This document shows positions 1 to 13,295 of a stretch of 64,000 nt of DNA, piece after piece. The notes under the pieces were generated by a model that was not told where the DNA came from, ran no database searches, and worked only from the letters and a program-made list of their open reading frames with translations. The DNA comes from Silene latifolia. Its lineage: Eukaryota > Streptophyta > Magnoliopsida > Caryophyllales > Caryophyllaceae. Location of the stretch: positions 16,739,541-16,803,540 of the forward strand of contig NC_133537.1 of assembly GCF_048544455.1 (NCBI RefSeq), read 5' to 3'. How positions within the stretch are numbered: the first letter of the stretch is position 1; each line of letters begins with the position of its first letter. The position numbers were made by a program, and so were the translations under genes.

Positions 1-870
1 AGATTCTGATTAGCTGTTAAGACCGTCTGTGGGGTTTGCTTTCCAGGTAGGGTTTCCCTACTCAGTATTGGCTACATAATGTGTTGGTGGTTGTTGTTGT
101 GTTTGTTAAATAATTATAATGTTGGATTGGTTTTGGTGATTGTTGATAGTATGTTGTTGATTGGTTGTGTATCTGTCTGTGATCTTCGGGGTACGTCCCT
201 GGCTGAGTGGAGTCACTTGCGGGAGTGGCTTCACGCCCTTGATTCGCCCTCTGTGGAACCCGTCACAAAGGGGATGTGCACATTAATGAATTTGGGTTTA
301 TCGCTCAATGGAGATGAGCGGGGCTTAGGTGGGAACGGCTGCGGTCCCCCACTGGCGGTGAGGAGTACTTGTTGCGATGGGTACTCTGGCAGGGCTACAC
401 ACTTTAGTGTGTAGTCAATTGTGTGGAGATTGGAGATGGAGACTGGAGTTTGGTTTGAGCTATTTGAGCTGTTTGTGATATTGTTTCATTGTGGCATTTG
501 TTTTTTATGTAATCAGTACTGACCCCGTTTAAATGTTTTAAAAACTGTGGTGATCCATTCGGAGGTGGTGAGCAGTTGTTTAGCAGGTATATCTTGGATA
601 CGCGCGGGATCTAGCTGGGGATGGAGTCATCACATATCAGAGTCTTTAGTCTTCCGTTGTGTCTGATGAGGCAGTCCTTCTAGTTGGCTTACAGTTTTGA
701 GAAGAGTTGTATTTTGTTTTACAGTTGGTTTTGTTATGTAATCACTTAAAGTTATTTATTAAAGTACGTTCTATTATGGTCTATTTGATTATCATTGCCT
801 CGGGTAACCGAGATGGTAGCACTCCCATGCCGTGGTCCTGGTAAGGCCCTTAGAGTATGGGGGTGTTACA
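1..870 (+). mobile_element. 3' part of the 5' LTR of the outer chromovirus-like element
   Basis: This stretch matches 28803-29672 over its full 870 bases with no indel that I can see and about 25 substitutions counted by eye (near 3%). It ends GGGTGTTACA and is followed three bases later by a primer binding site, so it is the downstream part of a 5' LTR whose start lies before the window. The 111-residue open frame inside it (79-414) has a counterpart in the other LTR and no recognisable domain; I treat it as noncoding. The two LTR copies differ little, which points to a fairly recent insertion. Confidence 0.9.
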
Positions 871-873
871 AAG

Positions 874-885
874 TGGTATCAGAGC
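874..885 (+). other. Primer binding site, initiator tRNA-Met type
   Basis: TGGTATCAGAGC lies three bases after the LTR end. It is complementary to the 3' end of plant initiator tRNA-Met, the usual primer for many copia and chromovirus elements. Confidence 0.9.
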
Positions 886-3842
886 GACAATTTTGGAACC
901 TGTAACTAATGAACCCAATGAATCTAGATAGTCAAAATAAAATGAACTCAGGTAGGAGTTGTTAGGAGCTAATGCCAAGACTTGGGAGACGTCCTAAAGT
1001 CGCGAACTCGCCCTACAACTTTGAACCGGTCACTATGGGGTGTCATGGGATCGCTATGTGTTTGCTGATGTTCTATTGCGTATGTTGAATGATGTGTTGT
1101 ATAGAAATATTGCAAAATGATTGTGGTGGAATGGAAAATGTGGAGTGTTGTGAATAGGCATGTTGCATGATAGTTGGTTACAATGTTGTTTGGAATTGTT
1201 GGAAAAGTATATGCGAATTAATGATAATTGATGTGGAGGAAAAAGGAAGTAGTTCATATATGATAATATGTGATGAATAATGATGTTGCAGGATGAATGA
1301 TTTATAAGGTGCTATACTAGTAACATGTGATTAGGTGGTGTGATATGATTTTACATAATTTTGTCTGCGTAAAGTTATATAATAAGTTCATATAATTGTC
1401 TACTGTTGTATCATATGCACTTGTTAGATGAAGAATGTGATTGAACTAGATGAATTGATTGGAAAGGATGAAGTGGCAATTGCATGAGAATATGAATTTC
1501 GTGATTATGAACATGTTTAGGTGACAAAGTGGATTTGTAATATTGTTGTATTAGTAACATGGAAATAGGATTTGTAATGTATGGGTATGTTTTGTGTTAC
1601 AAAAAGTTATAAAGTTAAAGCATGCGGGTAGTATATGATTGATAAGTTGAATGTTATATGAGCATGATAGATGTTGTTGCTTGGCTTTTGAAGATAGTAA
1701 CATGCGATTAGGAATAGTGGTTTTATGAGTATTGAGTTGTTTTTGTTTACCTTGTTGTTGTTTAAGTTGTTTGGAAGTAGAAATCAAGTAGTTGTGTTTT
1801 CGATTATAGAGAGGTTGTCTTTAAACCGTTATAACTTGAGATGTATATATGATTTTGACGTGATTCTAATTGGAGGTGATAGCTTATTCTGTTACGATTC
1901 TAACGATAGGTCACACGCCCAAAATGACCAAGAAACGAGTGAGATATGATCGTTTTACAAAAATTGGACAGTGCTGAGAAATGCATAGGGTACTCGATCG
2001 AGTGGGCCTTACTCGATCGAGTGCACCTCTTGTTACTCGATCGAGTAACCCTTACTCGATCAAGTAGTCCTGGTAATTTATTTTACGTGTCTCTGACCTT
2101 CACCTACTTGATCGAGTAAGTCACTTACTCGATCGAGTGGCCTAAACTCGATCTAGTGACCCCTGTTTTGGGTCATATGTTTATCTTTTGACTTCGTCGC
2201 CTATTATCTTTAATTCAAAGGTGTTCTTTTGTTTCTTTATGCATTTTTTTACGTATGTGTTGGTCCTGATGCGTAAGTTACCCAATCTTATGATGTAAGG
2301 TGTGACACCTGTGGTGAGTATGAGTTTGGTGGGGAGGACATGAGTTATATGTGGTTGTGATAGATAGTGGAAAAAGAAAAGGAAGATTGCTAAGGCTTAT
2401 TGAGGCATGGAGCATGTTTTGTGAGATGAGAAGAGTGATATGATTGTGTGTTGAGTAATGTAAAAGTAAGTGAATGTGGTCAAAGGATGATGTGAGTCTA
2501 AGGAACGTGAGAATGAAAAGATTGAAAGGAAGGATGTGGATAGTAGCAACTTGAGATGTGTAAGGAATTATGGAGAGAGATGGTTAGATTGTGTCGGTTA
2601 AGAATGTATGTAATGAAATATCGTTGTAGAGGGATGAAGAAGAGTGGTATATAGTGAACTTAGTGGAGACATGCCGCGACGTGGCTTTGCAGATAGTGAG
2701 TGAGTTTGGGAATTTGTATTATCAAGAGGTAAAACTAATGTGTGATTTCCTTGGGCAATTAACGGTATGAAATGAGTTTTGGGATTCTAAAAAAAAAAGT
2801 GATTGGTGATGAGTGTGAGTGATAGCATGAGATGGTTTGGACTGATTGGTGATAAGTGTGAGTGATAGCATGATAAGACAAGATCCATGGTAAGAAAGAG
2901 TGAGATGATACTGATATAAAATAATGGGATTCGAGTTTTGGAGCAATGAGAAGGTAGCTGGAGCACTAAAGATTTAGATAGAAGTAATAAGGAGTTGAAC
3001 TATTAATTGGTATTGTTGAGTGTAAAGAGAAAAGAAGGATAAAAAGTAAGCTGAGAAAAATGTTGACCGGAGTTATGTGATATAGAAGTAATGAATCGTC
3101 GAGATGTGTGATACTATCATGAGGATTTGAGTTAACGGTTATGTAGGGGTTCCAGGACGACATGTTAATCATGAGTTTCGAGGAATTAAGGAAAGTAAAA
3201 AGCTTGGTAAAGGATTTGCACAATATGAGATCTTGGTGGTGAGTTGGGTGACGATACAATTAAGGATGGAATTGAAAATAATGTTGAGGTAATTTTGTTG
3301 ATAGATTTGATGATCGTTATTTGGGATGTTAACCAAAGATAGGAAAGAAACCGTGATGTTTAGAGATGAGTGTAAGAGGTTTGATGTCCGAACGGTGGTA
3401 GTATTGAGGTGTTGTCACTAGTGGTTAAGGGTGATGATAAATAGGAAAGATAGCCTTTCTAAAGAGGTTGATTTTGTAGAGACTCGATTGATGTGTATGG
3501 TTGTGAGGAAGTATAAGATGTGGTTATAGGAGGCGGTTGCTAGTAGTTGAGTATTAATGGTATGGTTATGTTTGGCAGGAGGTGATGGTTATGCGAATGG
3601 GAGAATGTGTTATGAGGGGCATACGAGTTAAGCTCGGGCGAGAGGTAACCTTTACCAGGTGGTAACTTACGTGATCAGGACTGACTAGTTGGACGTGATT
3701 ACGGGTCTATGATGTGTATAAATGCTTGTGTGAGGTTCTGACCTCACGAGAAATGGTATGGTGTGATAGTTATAAAGTTGTTATATGAATGTTTTGTGAT
3801 ATATGTTGGGTACGGTAAACTAATGGAATGATGTTCAAAAGT
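886..3842 (+). mobile_element. Noncoding internal region of the outer element, first segment
   Basis: About 3 kb between the primer binding site and the first nested insertion. No frame on either strand is longer than about 100 codons and none shows gag, protease, reverse transcriptase or integrase motifs. The composition is G/T-rich on the plus strand with many short TATGTTG-like words. The internal region resumes at 13301 and 26726. The element is therefore non-autonomous (LARD-like), presumably mobilised by a related element's proteins. A palindrome cluster at 1992-2157 is listed separately. Confidence 0.7.
1992..2157. repeat. Cluster of ACTCGATCGAGT palindromes
   Basis: Seven 12-bp units occur: four perfect ACTCGATCGAGT (1992, 2011, 2035, 2127) and three with one mismatch (2054, 2106, 2146). 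Spacing is irregular, about 19-50 bp. The same word clusters again in the U3 end of this element's 3' LTR (28295-28438). Spacer lengths vary and units are self-complementary, so this is not a CRISPR array; function is unknown. Confidence 0.85.
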
Positions 3843-3847
3843 GATAG

Positions 3848-6772
3848 TGTGACACCCTTAAATCTAGCCTTAAATAATTACATAAATTCTACAGAAAAAC
3901 TGGTAGGATATGTTTGTAAATGGTTCAACTAGTCAAAAACCTGCAATTTCAAAAAAAATTTCTTCCTAAACCATTCACAACCAATCCAACTCCAGAAGAG
4001 TGTCAAAACCCTGCAAAAGCTGATAAACTAATTTACATACATAACTAAAGACGCGGAAATATAAGGATACAAACCAACATAGAAAAGGGAGACATATGTC
4101 CCTTCAAATTATATACAAAACCAAAGTAGAAAAGGTTTACTAAAAGAATAGCCAAACTAGGTCCAAGGTTCCTTGCTCACTAGCTCGTCTGTGACCCCAA
4201 CAAAGCATCAACGACCTGTCAATCGCATTTTATACAAACACGAAAGCCACAATTCAGTGGGGAGTAACTTCGAGTCCTCCCAGCCACGAATCGTCAAAAT
4301 TAATGTAACATGTAATGTAACATGTAAACAATATGATAAACCATGTAATTATCACGTAATCTAACCTATGACCTCTAAACTGACCAAACTAAACTATCAT
4401 GTGAATCATATAATTCAAATAGTAATCCAAACTTTATCAATCAGAATCGCTTACATCGACCTATTACGAGTTCATAAAATCACCATACAAGAAAGGGCAA
4501 TATATCAAAGACGGGCATAAGTTCTTAGCACGGTCAATAGTCACTTTGTAACTCGAGTCTATACCACGAGGTAGGGAAGGTAATCGAACCGGTATCTTGG
4601 CTCAGCGGTTAATATTAATAAAACATGGCCAAGAGACAACACAACCCTAGCCTAAAAATCACAGACCTAGACATGCGGATACACACCACCGCACCCAAGA
4701 CCCACAACTTTTTTTAAAACAAAGTGAAGTGAGTACCCTAAGGAGTCCACCAAAGGGTTGGCTAGTACTTAAGCTGACCACTTACTATCAAAATAAGTAA
4801 CTGAGGTCATGCCCCAACTTGGATAAACATCCACTAGTTAGGAACACAAAGGCTATCAAGCAGTGAACATATACTCGTCAAAGACTATAAAGACCTATCT
4901 ATGATGAAGGCCGAAGTACTCACCTAGGACCTAGTCCCAGCTTGAATACTTTAGCCCACACCACACAAGACTCACCACACAAGTCAATAAAGACACCCAC
5001 TTAACCATAAGAGGGCAAAAAGTCCTACTTACCAACATGAATTCTAACATTCTATCATGTGAAAGGCTATATAATTGTCTATTCAGCATACAAATCCAAC
5101 AGTGTCCTCAATAAGAATTCAATACTAACTTCCAATTCTAGCAATTTTAACAATATTAAAGGCTTTAGGGGAATCTAGGGCCATTACTACAAAATAAGAA
5201 GCTATTTAAATTCAACTAACTAAATAAGAAGCTATTTAAATTCAACTAACTACACATGTGAAATAGAGATATAATAAATGGCCTAAAACAAGAAAAAGGC
5301 CGATTATCTAATTCATTCAACCGAATTTTTACCGCAACCCCACTGCGGCAGTGCACGGGTCAAATTGCGGCTGACCAATCACTCAATTAACTGACATCGC
5401 ATCAGTCAAAGGGACTAAGGCTCAGTTTTCGGCACAATCAACAAAACATTTCAATTATCGCTATAAAATTCCTTTCGAGCCTATTAATTACAATTTCATT
5501 TTGTAAACTATCCTAATATGTGATAACTATTAATATAAGCACAATTTTACCATTAACATAATTTTTGTTACTAGTATGATTCAATTCCTAAAGTGTACTC
5601 ATACTAACTATGTCATTAATAAACCTGAAATGACAAATTTTGCATGGAAAACCTTGAAACAAGCAACGGACCGACCGGGCCAACCGTGGGCTAGCCGTGG
5701 GCACGCCTTGGGCTCGCCGGCCTGCTGCCCGTCCCCCTACACCACCATTTTTTTCCATTTTTATTTAGTAAAAGACCGTCTGAACATTAATTAATCGTTC
5801 CCAATTCAACTTTGTTAATTTAAACTAAAAAAAGGCATAATTTAAGCATACATGCAACAAATTTTAACATGTGAAAACTACTACTCAAACAAAAATTCAC
5901 CAAACATACAAAAATCAAAAACATGTGACGATCTTTCGTCGAGTAACTCGAAATATGTTACCTTAAGCTAGAAAATGAGCAATTAGCACCTCAAAACCGA
6001 AACCCTAACAACAACTAGCCGCTATCCTCTACAATATACGAGTCCCCGAAGTCGTCCTTCAAATCTTCACCTAATTAAACAATAAAAACACCATAAATAA
6101 GCACCAAAACCGAAAATACCGAAATTTCATCTTAAAACAACTTAATGAAAACTGAAATTAAATTATACCAAGTTGTAGATCGCGACGAGGGGATTCCGGA
6201 AAGGTAAATTATGCGAAAAACCGATAAGAAACGCGAAAGATATGGTGAATTTGAGCTTAAATGTATAAAAATGGAGTTTTGGTAATGTTAGAGGTTGAAG
6301 AAGATAAGAAAACCAGAAAAAATGAAGGGAAGGGGGGTGGTGCGCGTGAAAGGAAGAAAGGAAAGGAGGAGAGCGGGTTTGAGACGGGATTTTTCGAGTC
6401 GGTTTTGACTCGTTTCGATAATAATTAAAACCGTAAGTCAAACGCAAATTCCGTCAAGACCAAAGTTCTTAAACACGAGATTACAAGAAAATTGAGTATT
6501 CATACGACCCATTTCCAAATCCATTTACCCAACGTTCAAAAGAATTGTCATTTTCCCCCCGATACGCCCTTATTTCGAAATAAAAAGTTTTACACGGTTT
6601 AAACTATTTTTAAACATTTCGAAACTATCAAAATAAATAATTTTCTTCAAAATATAATAAAATTATATTTCTTTGAATTATTTTTACTTTAATTACTTTA
6701 AATATCAAATTTTATTTGATTAATAAATTATTTTCAAAATATATTAACGGTCCGAAATTACGGGGCATTACA
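3848..6772 (-). repeat. 3' LTR of the nested minus-strand element
   Basis: 2925 bp, nearly identical to 9900-13295 apart from the MITE there. It contains a tandem duplication of about 32 bp near 5196-5250 that is shared with the right LTR but single in the solo LTR at 51100. Short open frames (63 codons plus, 94 codons minus) recur in the other copies only because the LTR recurs. Confidence 0.9.
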
Positions 6773-6788
6773 ATCACCCCTCCTTTTA
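6773..6788 (-). other. Polypurine tract of the minus-strand element
   Basis: On the minus strand the sequence AAAAGGAGGGGTGAT directly precedes the LTR start TGTAATGCCCCG, the position and composition expected of the plus-strand primer. Confidence 0.85.
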
Positions 6789-9700
6789 AAAAGTTTCGCC
6801 CTCGAAACTTAGAAGGAGAAATCATAGTAATAAGAAAATATAGGTATCTTTTCAATGAAACGGTGATACTCTTGTTGATCAGACAAGAACATCCATATTC
6901 ATATCAAGATATAAAAATATTTCTACACCAATAAATGAGAAAACCCATTATTGGGACGTCACCAACAACGAGATTAAACATTCACTAATGTTAAAACCAT
7001 TGAAAATCATACAAGCATTTTCAAACTTTTAGTTTAAAATTCTATAGTAAGAATACTATCTTTACTAATTATGATTATACAAGGCTTAGTAACTCGGAAA
7101 AAGAGTAAGAAAAGGAATCATTACACAAAACGAGAAATAGCTTAGGTATCCAATTGAACACTAGGGTTGAAAGAGAGTGAGAAATCATTTTCAAATGTTA
7201 TAGAAAAAGGTCAATTTGTAAATTTACTCCAAGTAAATGAACCAAAAGTTTACTCAAACTGTATAGAATCTATGCAAGATGGAAAACAACTCGGGAACGA
7301 GAAGTGCAAGTCGCGATAGGGAACTCACACCCAACAGACAAGAAGGAATTGAACTTTTAAAGGTGAAATTTTTGGATGAAGTCAATAAAGATGTCAACGA
7401 AAAAGACGCTTTACTCAAGAGGTCAAATGAGTTCCATAAAGGCGAGCACAACGGAACAAGCCAGAATAGCAAGAATGACAATTGTCGGAGATCGGAATTA
7501 GGAAGATCGGTACATCGAGAAAGGTTCACTCAATTTTCCAACAATATTCCAATTCCAATAGAAAGATTCCTCAAAGGATTAAATATAAGGTCCAAATTTA
7601 CAATAACATTCCAAAACAACTTTCACAAGCCTAAGGTCAAGGCTTCCAACAAAGTTATATTCGTATTCAACTAGTGTCAACTATGGGTTCCTCAAATATT
7701 CTACAAGGTTTTCATTTCAAAACAAGATAGTAACATACCAATCCCAAAATCCGAAAAATCAATAGGATCTCACGTTCCTCTATCCTTTTATTTATTAAGG
7801 ATTGCCAAAAGCGGAACTACACTCAGCTACACCCAGCTACAACACCATCCCATCATCTCAAGTACTCAGTGCGACTTCAAGGTCTATAAAACTATAGGAT
7901 TAACAAATTCTTCTCAAAACTAAGTCTCTCTCAACTCAAGAACTCTCAAGAGCCAACTAATACCAAATCACATCGCCAATCCATTCTGGTCATCAACATC
8001 TCCAAGGAGTATTCTTTCGAATTTGATATCTTAAACTTACTTACCATCAAATTCTCAAGGAACAAGGTCATAATTGTAACAACACTTTATCACCTCAGAG
8101 TTCCTAAAACCATAAATTGAAATTATTTTCCTTAGCCTATCAATTGGTGTCAACCATACCATTACCCTTTCTAGTTATTAAAACAAGTGCTAAAACTTCC
8201 CAATAATGTTGCTTACTCTCACTCTCATACCATAGCTCAAATAAAAATCAATATCACTCACATTTGACACACAAAATCCACCAATCCAACGTACTCACTT
8301 TATCAAGGATCTATATGTATAAGAACCATCAAGCATGTCTCATCACACTACCTAAGTCTTCCCAATATCAAATCCTCTCAAAACCAGGACAGGGTCAAAC
8401 ACAACAATCCCTTCAAAGGTCATGATGTCCAGCCAAGGCCAACGTTTCTCAAAAGAAATAGTATTATAAAAAGGCGTTAAGGAAGGATAAGCAAGGAACA
8501 AATGACATGTTAGAAAATAAGGAGTCGAACTGTAAAGATAACGGTTGACAAAAATAAGAGGTATTCGAGTTAAGATGATATCTCGGGCAAGAAGAAGGTA
8601 CGTAAACTTTGGCATAAAAACAAGGTTCAACGAACGTTAAAGAGAAGGAAAGGAGAATAGAAGCGGCACAATGAAAGGGTTACCGCTTACCAAACACTCA
8701 TCAAAGCTTATGATCGATATGATAAGGTTACATCACTAAGGTATTCAACCAAGCCCCAAAAGTCTACCGAATTATAATACTAACTAGGACTCCACAATGG
8801 TAGGTATTCCTCAACTCAATTGGTTCTAAGAGCCAAAATCAATTCACCACACAAATTCATTTGTTACCTCCCATGTCACAAAGTATCTCCTTTACAATTC
8901 TCGTCATTGAACCTCACTTACTATGTCATCCCCAAGTACCATGGCTTGTTTACTCCATCATCTCACAACTTAATACTTCTAGTCTCCGATACCATAAATT
9001 AGAATCGCATCTTTGAACTCACGAACTACATCGAACAACTTTCCACCAAAATTCCCAAATTCAGATATGATTAATAAGGTCAACAAGGGCTACTCTATAC
9101 TAGATTTGGTCAACTCAAAAGGTTTAACAAACTAACTAATTCCAAAGTACGATACCAAACCATTAAGCAACGTCAATGTCCTATTGTATTCCTTTCAAGG
9201 CCTACAAGGATTAGGGCTAACTATCATTCCCTTAATTCTCCATAAGAAACATCGAGACTCTCAAATGAAGTAGCTCAGGTTCATTCCATCTTATGTGCTA
9301 AGGTAGTACCCATGCTCAATCATCTATAACAAACAAGCTCTCAATAGACATAAATCCAAAGGTGTTCCTCAACTCATTAGGCTCTCATATCATGCACAAC
9401 TAACAAGTCTAACCAAAGGATCCCAAGTTATATTCTCCTATACCACTCAAACCTTAACCAATCAATTTCTCAACTCGTTTACGCCCTCCAATGATACATT
9501 CTCTCAAAACCGGGTTCTCTTGAACAAGGGAACTATCCTGCAGAATAAAAAGGAAGGTGTCCACATGGACTTTATTATAAGAAGAAAGCGAACCTAAGAT
9601 GAATCGGGAGAAAGAATTGAAAGGTAGTTACCAAGGCGAGAGAAGAGGAATTTGTAAGACGAATAAACAACGAGATTGGAAGACTAAGGTAAGATTGCAT

Positions 9701-9885
9701 TATCTACATCTATTGGAGAGCCATCTTACAAAAGAGAAAATCAATTAGTACCTAACAATTAGCAATCACAAACAGACTACCACATAAAATCCTAATTCTA
9801 CCCATCCTACCCTTCTCTCAAGTTTATTATTTAAAGGTCAAGTGATTTTTAAGTGGGGTGCACAAACGTGCGTCGGGAGCAATAA
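6789..9885 (-). mobile_element. Noncoding internal region of the minus-strand element
   Basis: About 3.1 kb without gag or pol motifs in any frame. The longest frame (7279-7674, plus strand, 131 codons) is antisense to the element and has no recognisable domain. The element must rely on proteins from another copy or family. Confidence 0.75.
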
Positions 9886-9897
9886 GCTCTGATACCA
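9886..9897 (-). other. Primer binding site of the minus-strand element
   Basis: GCTCTGATACCA on the plus strand is TGGTATCAGAGC on the element strand, complementary to initiator tRNA-Met. Two bases separate it from the LTR that starts at 9900. Confidence 0.9.
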
Positions 9898-9899
9898 AC

Positions 9900-12800
9900 T
9901 GTGACACCCTTAAATCTAGCCTTAAATAATTACGTAAATTCTACAGAAAAACTGGTAGGATATGTTTGTAAATGGTTCAACTAGTCAAAAACCTGCAATT
10001 TCAAAAAAAAATTCTTCCTAAACCATTCACAACCAATCCAACTCCAGAAGAGTGTCAAAACCCTGCAAAAGCTGATAAACTAATTTACATACATAACTAA
10101 AGACGCGGAAATATAAGGATACAAACCAACATAGAAAAGGGAGACATATGTCCCTTCAAATTATATACAAAACCAAAGTAGAAAAGATTTACTAAAAGAA
10201 TAGCCAAACTAGGTCCAAGGTTCCTTGCTCACTAGCTCGTCTGTGACCCCAACAAAGCATCAACGACCTGTCAATCGCATTTTATACAAACACGAAAGCC
10301 ACAATTCAGTGGGGAGTAACTTCGAGTCCTCCCAGCCACGAATCGTCAAAATTAATGTAACATGTAATGTAACATGTAAACAATATGATAAACCATGTAA
10401 TTATCACGTAATCTAACCTATGACCCCTAAACTGACCAAACTAAACTATCATGTGAATCATATAATTCAAATAGTAATCCAAACTTTATCAGAATGCTTA
10501 CATCTCACCTATTACAGTTCATAAAATCACCATACAAGAAAGGGCAATATATCAAAGACAGGCATAAGTTCTTAGCACGGTCAATAGTCACTTTGTAACT
10601 CGAGTCTATACCACGAGGTAGGGAAGGTAATCGAACCGGTATCTTGGCTCAGCGGTTAATATTAATAAACATTGTTGTCAGAATCGCGATTCGATCCGAC
10701 GATTCTACGATTTTACGATCCAAAAATGCTTGACCGATCCTGGATCCTACGATTCTATCATAGTTGTAGAATCTTACGATCCTGTTAATTTGAAAATTTC
10801 TAGAGATGGGATCATAATACGATCCTACGATTTTACGATCCTACGATCCGACTCCATAATAAAAAAATTAATATATATTTTTATATAATGACACCGTAAA
10901 ACCCAAATTTCGTGTAAGTTGTTCATACAATGATACTAAATTCATTAATTACCAATATTTTATGAATAAATATTAATAAATAAGTGTTTTGATTTTCAAT
11001 TATATGTTTTTACCAAATAAAAAATTATATTTAGTAAGTTTGTAGAATCTTGCGATTCTACGATCCGATTCTACCGATTCGATCCTACCCTCCTCATCGA
11101 TCCAAAGTAGAATCCCGATCCTGACAACGTTGTTAATAAAACATGGCCAAGAGACAACACAACCCTAGCCTAAAATCTGCGCAGACCTAGACATGCGGAT
11201 ACACACCACCGCACCCAAGACCCACAACTTTTTTTAAAACAAAGTGAAGTGAGTACCCTAAGGAGTCCACCAAAGGGTTGGCTAGTACTTAAGTTGACCA
11301 CTTACTATCAAAATAAAATCGAGGTCATGCCCCAACTTGGATAAACATCCACTAGTCGGGAACACAAAGGCTATCAAAGTGAACATATACTCGTCAAAGA
11401 CTATAAAGACCTATCTATGATGAAGGCCGAAGTACTCACCTAGGACCTAGTCCCAGCTAGTCCCAGCTTGAATATTTTAGCCCACACCACACAAGACTCA
11501 CCACACAAGTCAATTAAGACACCCACTTAACCATAAGAGGGCAAAAAGTCCTACTTACCAACATGAATTCTAACATTCTATCATGTGAAAGGCTATATAA
11601 TTGTCTATTCAGCATACAAATCCAACAGTGTCCTCAATAAGAATTCAATACTAACTTCCAATTCTAGCAATTTTAACAATATTAAAGGCTTTAGGGGAAT
11701 CTAGGGCCATTACTACAAAATAAGAAGCTATTTAAATTCAACTAACTAAATAAGAAGCTATTTAAATTCAACTAACTACACATGTGAAATAGAGATATAA
11801 TAAATGGCCTAAAACAAGAAAAAGGCCGATTATCTAATTCATTCAACCGAATTTTTACCCGCAACCCCAGCCCCTGCGGCAGTACGGGTCAAATTATGGT
11901 GACCAATCACTCAATTAATCGACATCGCATCATCAAAGGGACTAAGGCTCGGTTTTCAAGCACAATCAACAAAACATTTCAATTATCGCTATAAAATTCC
12001 TTTCGAGCCTATTAATTACAATTTCATTTTGTAAACTATCCTAACATGTGATAACTATTAATATAAGCACAATTTTACCATTAACATAATTTTTGTTACT
12101 AGTATGATTCAATTCCTAAAGTGTACTCATACTAACTATGTCATTAATAAACCTGAAATGACAAATTTTGCATGAAAAACCGCGAAACAAGCAACGGACC
12201 GACCCGGGCCAACCGTGGGCTAGCCGTGGGCTGCCACGAACTAAATTTGCTGCCCGTCCCCTACACCACCATTTTTTTCCATTTTTATTTAGTAAAAGAC
12301 CGTCTGAAGATTAATTAATCGTTCCCAATTCAACTTTGTTAATTTAAACTAACAAAAGGCATAATTTAAGCATACATGCAACAAATTTTAACATGTGAAA
12401 ACTACTACTCAAACAAAAATTCACCAAACATACAAAAATCAAAAACATGTGACGATCTTTCGTCGAGTAACTCGAAATATGTTACCTTAAGCTAGAAAAT
12501 GAGCAATTAGCACCTCAAAACCGAAACCCTAACAACAACTAGCCGCTATCCTCTACAATATACGAGTCCCCGAACTCGTCCTTCAAATCTTCACCTAATT
12601 AAACAATAAAAAAACCATAAATAAGCACCAAAACCGAAAATACCGAAATTTCATCTTAAAACAACTTAATGAAAACTGAAATTAAATTATACCAAGTTGT
12701 AGATCGCGACGAGGGGATTAGGAAAGGTAAATTATGCGAAAAACCGATAAGAAACGCGAAAGATATGGTGAATTTGAGCTTAAATGTATAAAAATGGAGT

Positions 12801-13295
12801 TTTGGTAATGTTAGAGGTTGAAGAAGATAAGAAAACCAGAAAAAATGAAGGGAAGGGGGGTGGTGCGCGTGAAAGGAAGAAAGGAAAGGAGGAGAGCGGG
12901 TTTGAGGCGGGATTTTCGAGTCGGTTTTTGACTCGTTTCGATAATAATTAAAACCGTAAGTCAAACGCAAATTCCGTCAAGACCAAAGTTCTTAAACACG
13001 AGATTACAAGAAAATTGAGTATTCATACGACCCATTTCCAAATCCGTTTACCCAACGTTCAAAAGAATTGTCATTTTCCCCCCGATACGCCCTTATTTCG
13101 AAATAAAAAGTTTTACACGGTTTAAACTATTTTTAAGCATTTCGAAACTATCAAAATAAATACTTTTCTTCAAAATATAATAAAATTATATTTCTTTGAA
13201 TTATTTTTACTTTAATTACTTTAAATATCAAATTTTATTTGATTAATAAATTATTTTCAAAATATATTAACGGTCCGAAATTACGGGGCGTTACA
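9900..13295 (-). repeat. 5' LTR of the nested minus-strand element, with a MITE inside
   Basis: 3396 bp. Subtracting the 463-bp MITE and its 8-bp target duplication gives 2925 bp, the length of the partner LTR. It carries an extra AGCTAGTCCC unit near 11457, which is also in the solo LTR at 50840 but absent from the left LTR, a useful marker for subfamily history. Confidence 0.9.
10670..11132. mobile_element. MITE, probably hAT-like, built of TACGATCC repeats
   Basis: The insert is absent from the partner LTR and is flanked by the 8-bp duplication TTAATAAA (10662-10669 and 11133-11140). Its ends are CATTGTTGTCAGAATCG and the inverse of CAACGTTGTCAGGATCG, an imperfect terminal inverted repeat. 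Both ends are filled with many copies of TACGATCC/TACGATTC words around an AT-rich centre. An 8-bp duplication and CA ends suggest hAT; no transposase is present. Confidence 0.85.

Larger units (their letters stand above)
3848..13295 (-). mobile_element. Nested non-autonomous LTR retrotransposon (minus strand)
   Basis: A complete element inserted in the outer one. The target duplication GATAG is at 3843-3847 and 13296-13300. The LTRs at 3848-6772 and 9900-13295 start TGTGACACCC and end in TTACA on the plus strand. The primer binding site (9886-9897) and polypurine tract (6773-6788) show that the element reads on the minus strand. The roughly 3.1-kb internal part has no coding capacity. LTR lengths become identical (2925 bp) once the MITE and its duplication are removed from the right copy. 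The same LTR occurs alone at 49736-52645. The polypurine region resembles the Tekay/Del chromovirus style (a 'gacgaa'-like arm next to the tract); lineage is inferred. Confidence 0.92.

Noticed and set aside
79-414. 111-codon frame, repeated at 28881-29216
   Set aside because: It lies inside the LTR of the outer element; both copies exist because the LTR is duplicated, and no domain is recognised.
1992-2157. Repeat cluster considered as a CRISPR-like array
   Set aside because: Plant nuclear context, palindromic short units, irregular spacers with related sequence, no cas genes.
4173-4364. 63-codon frame found three times (also 10225 and 50071)
   Set aside because: Same position in three copies of one LTR; conservation follows from copy number, not selection on a protein.
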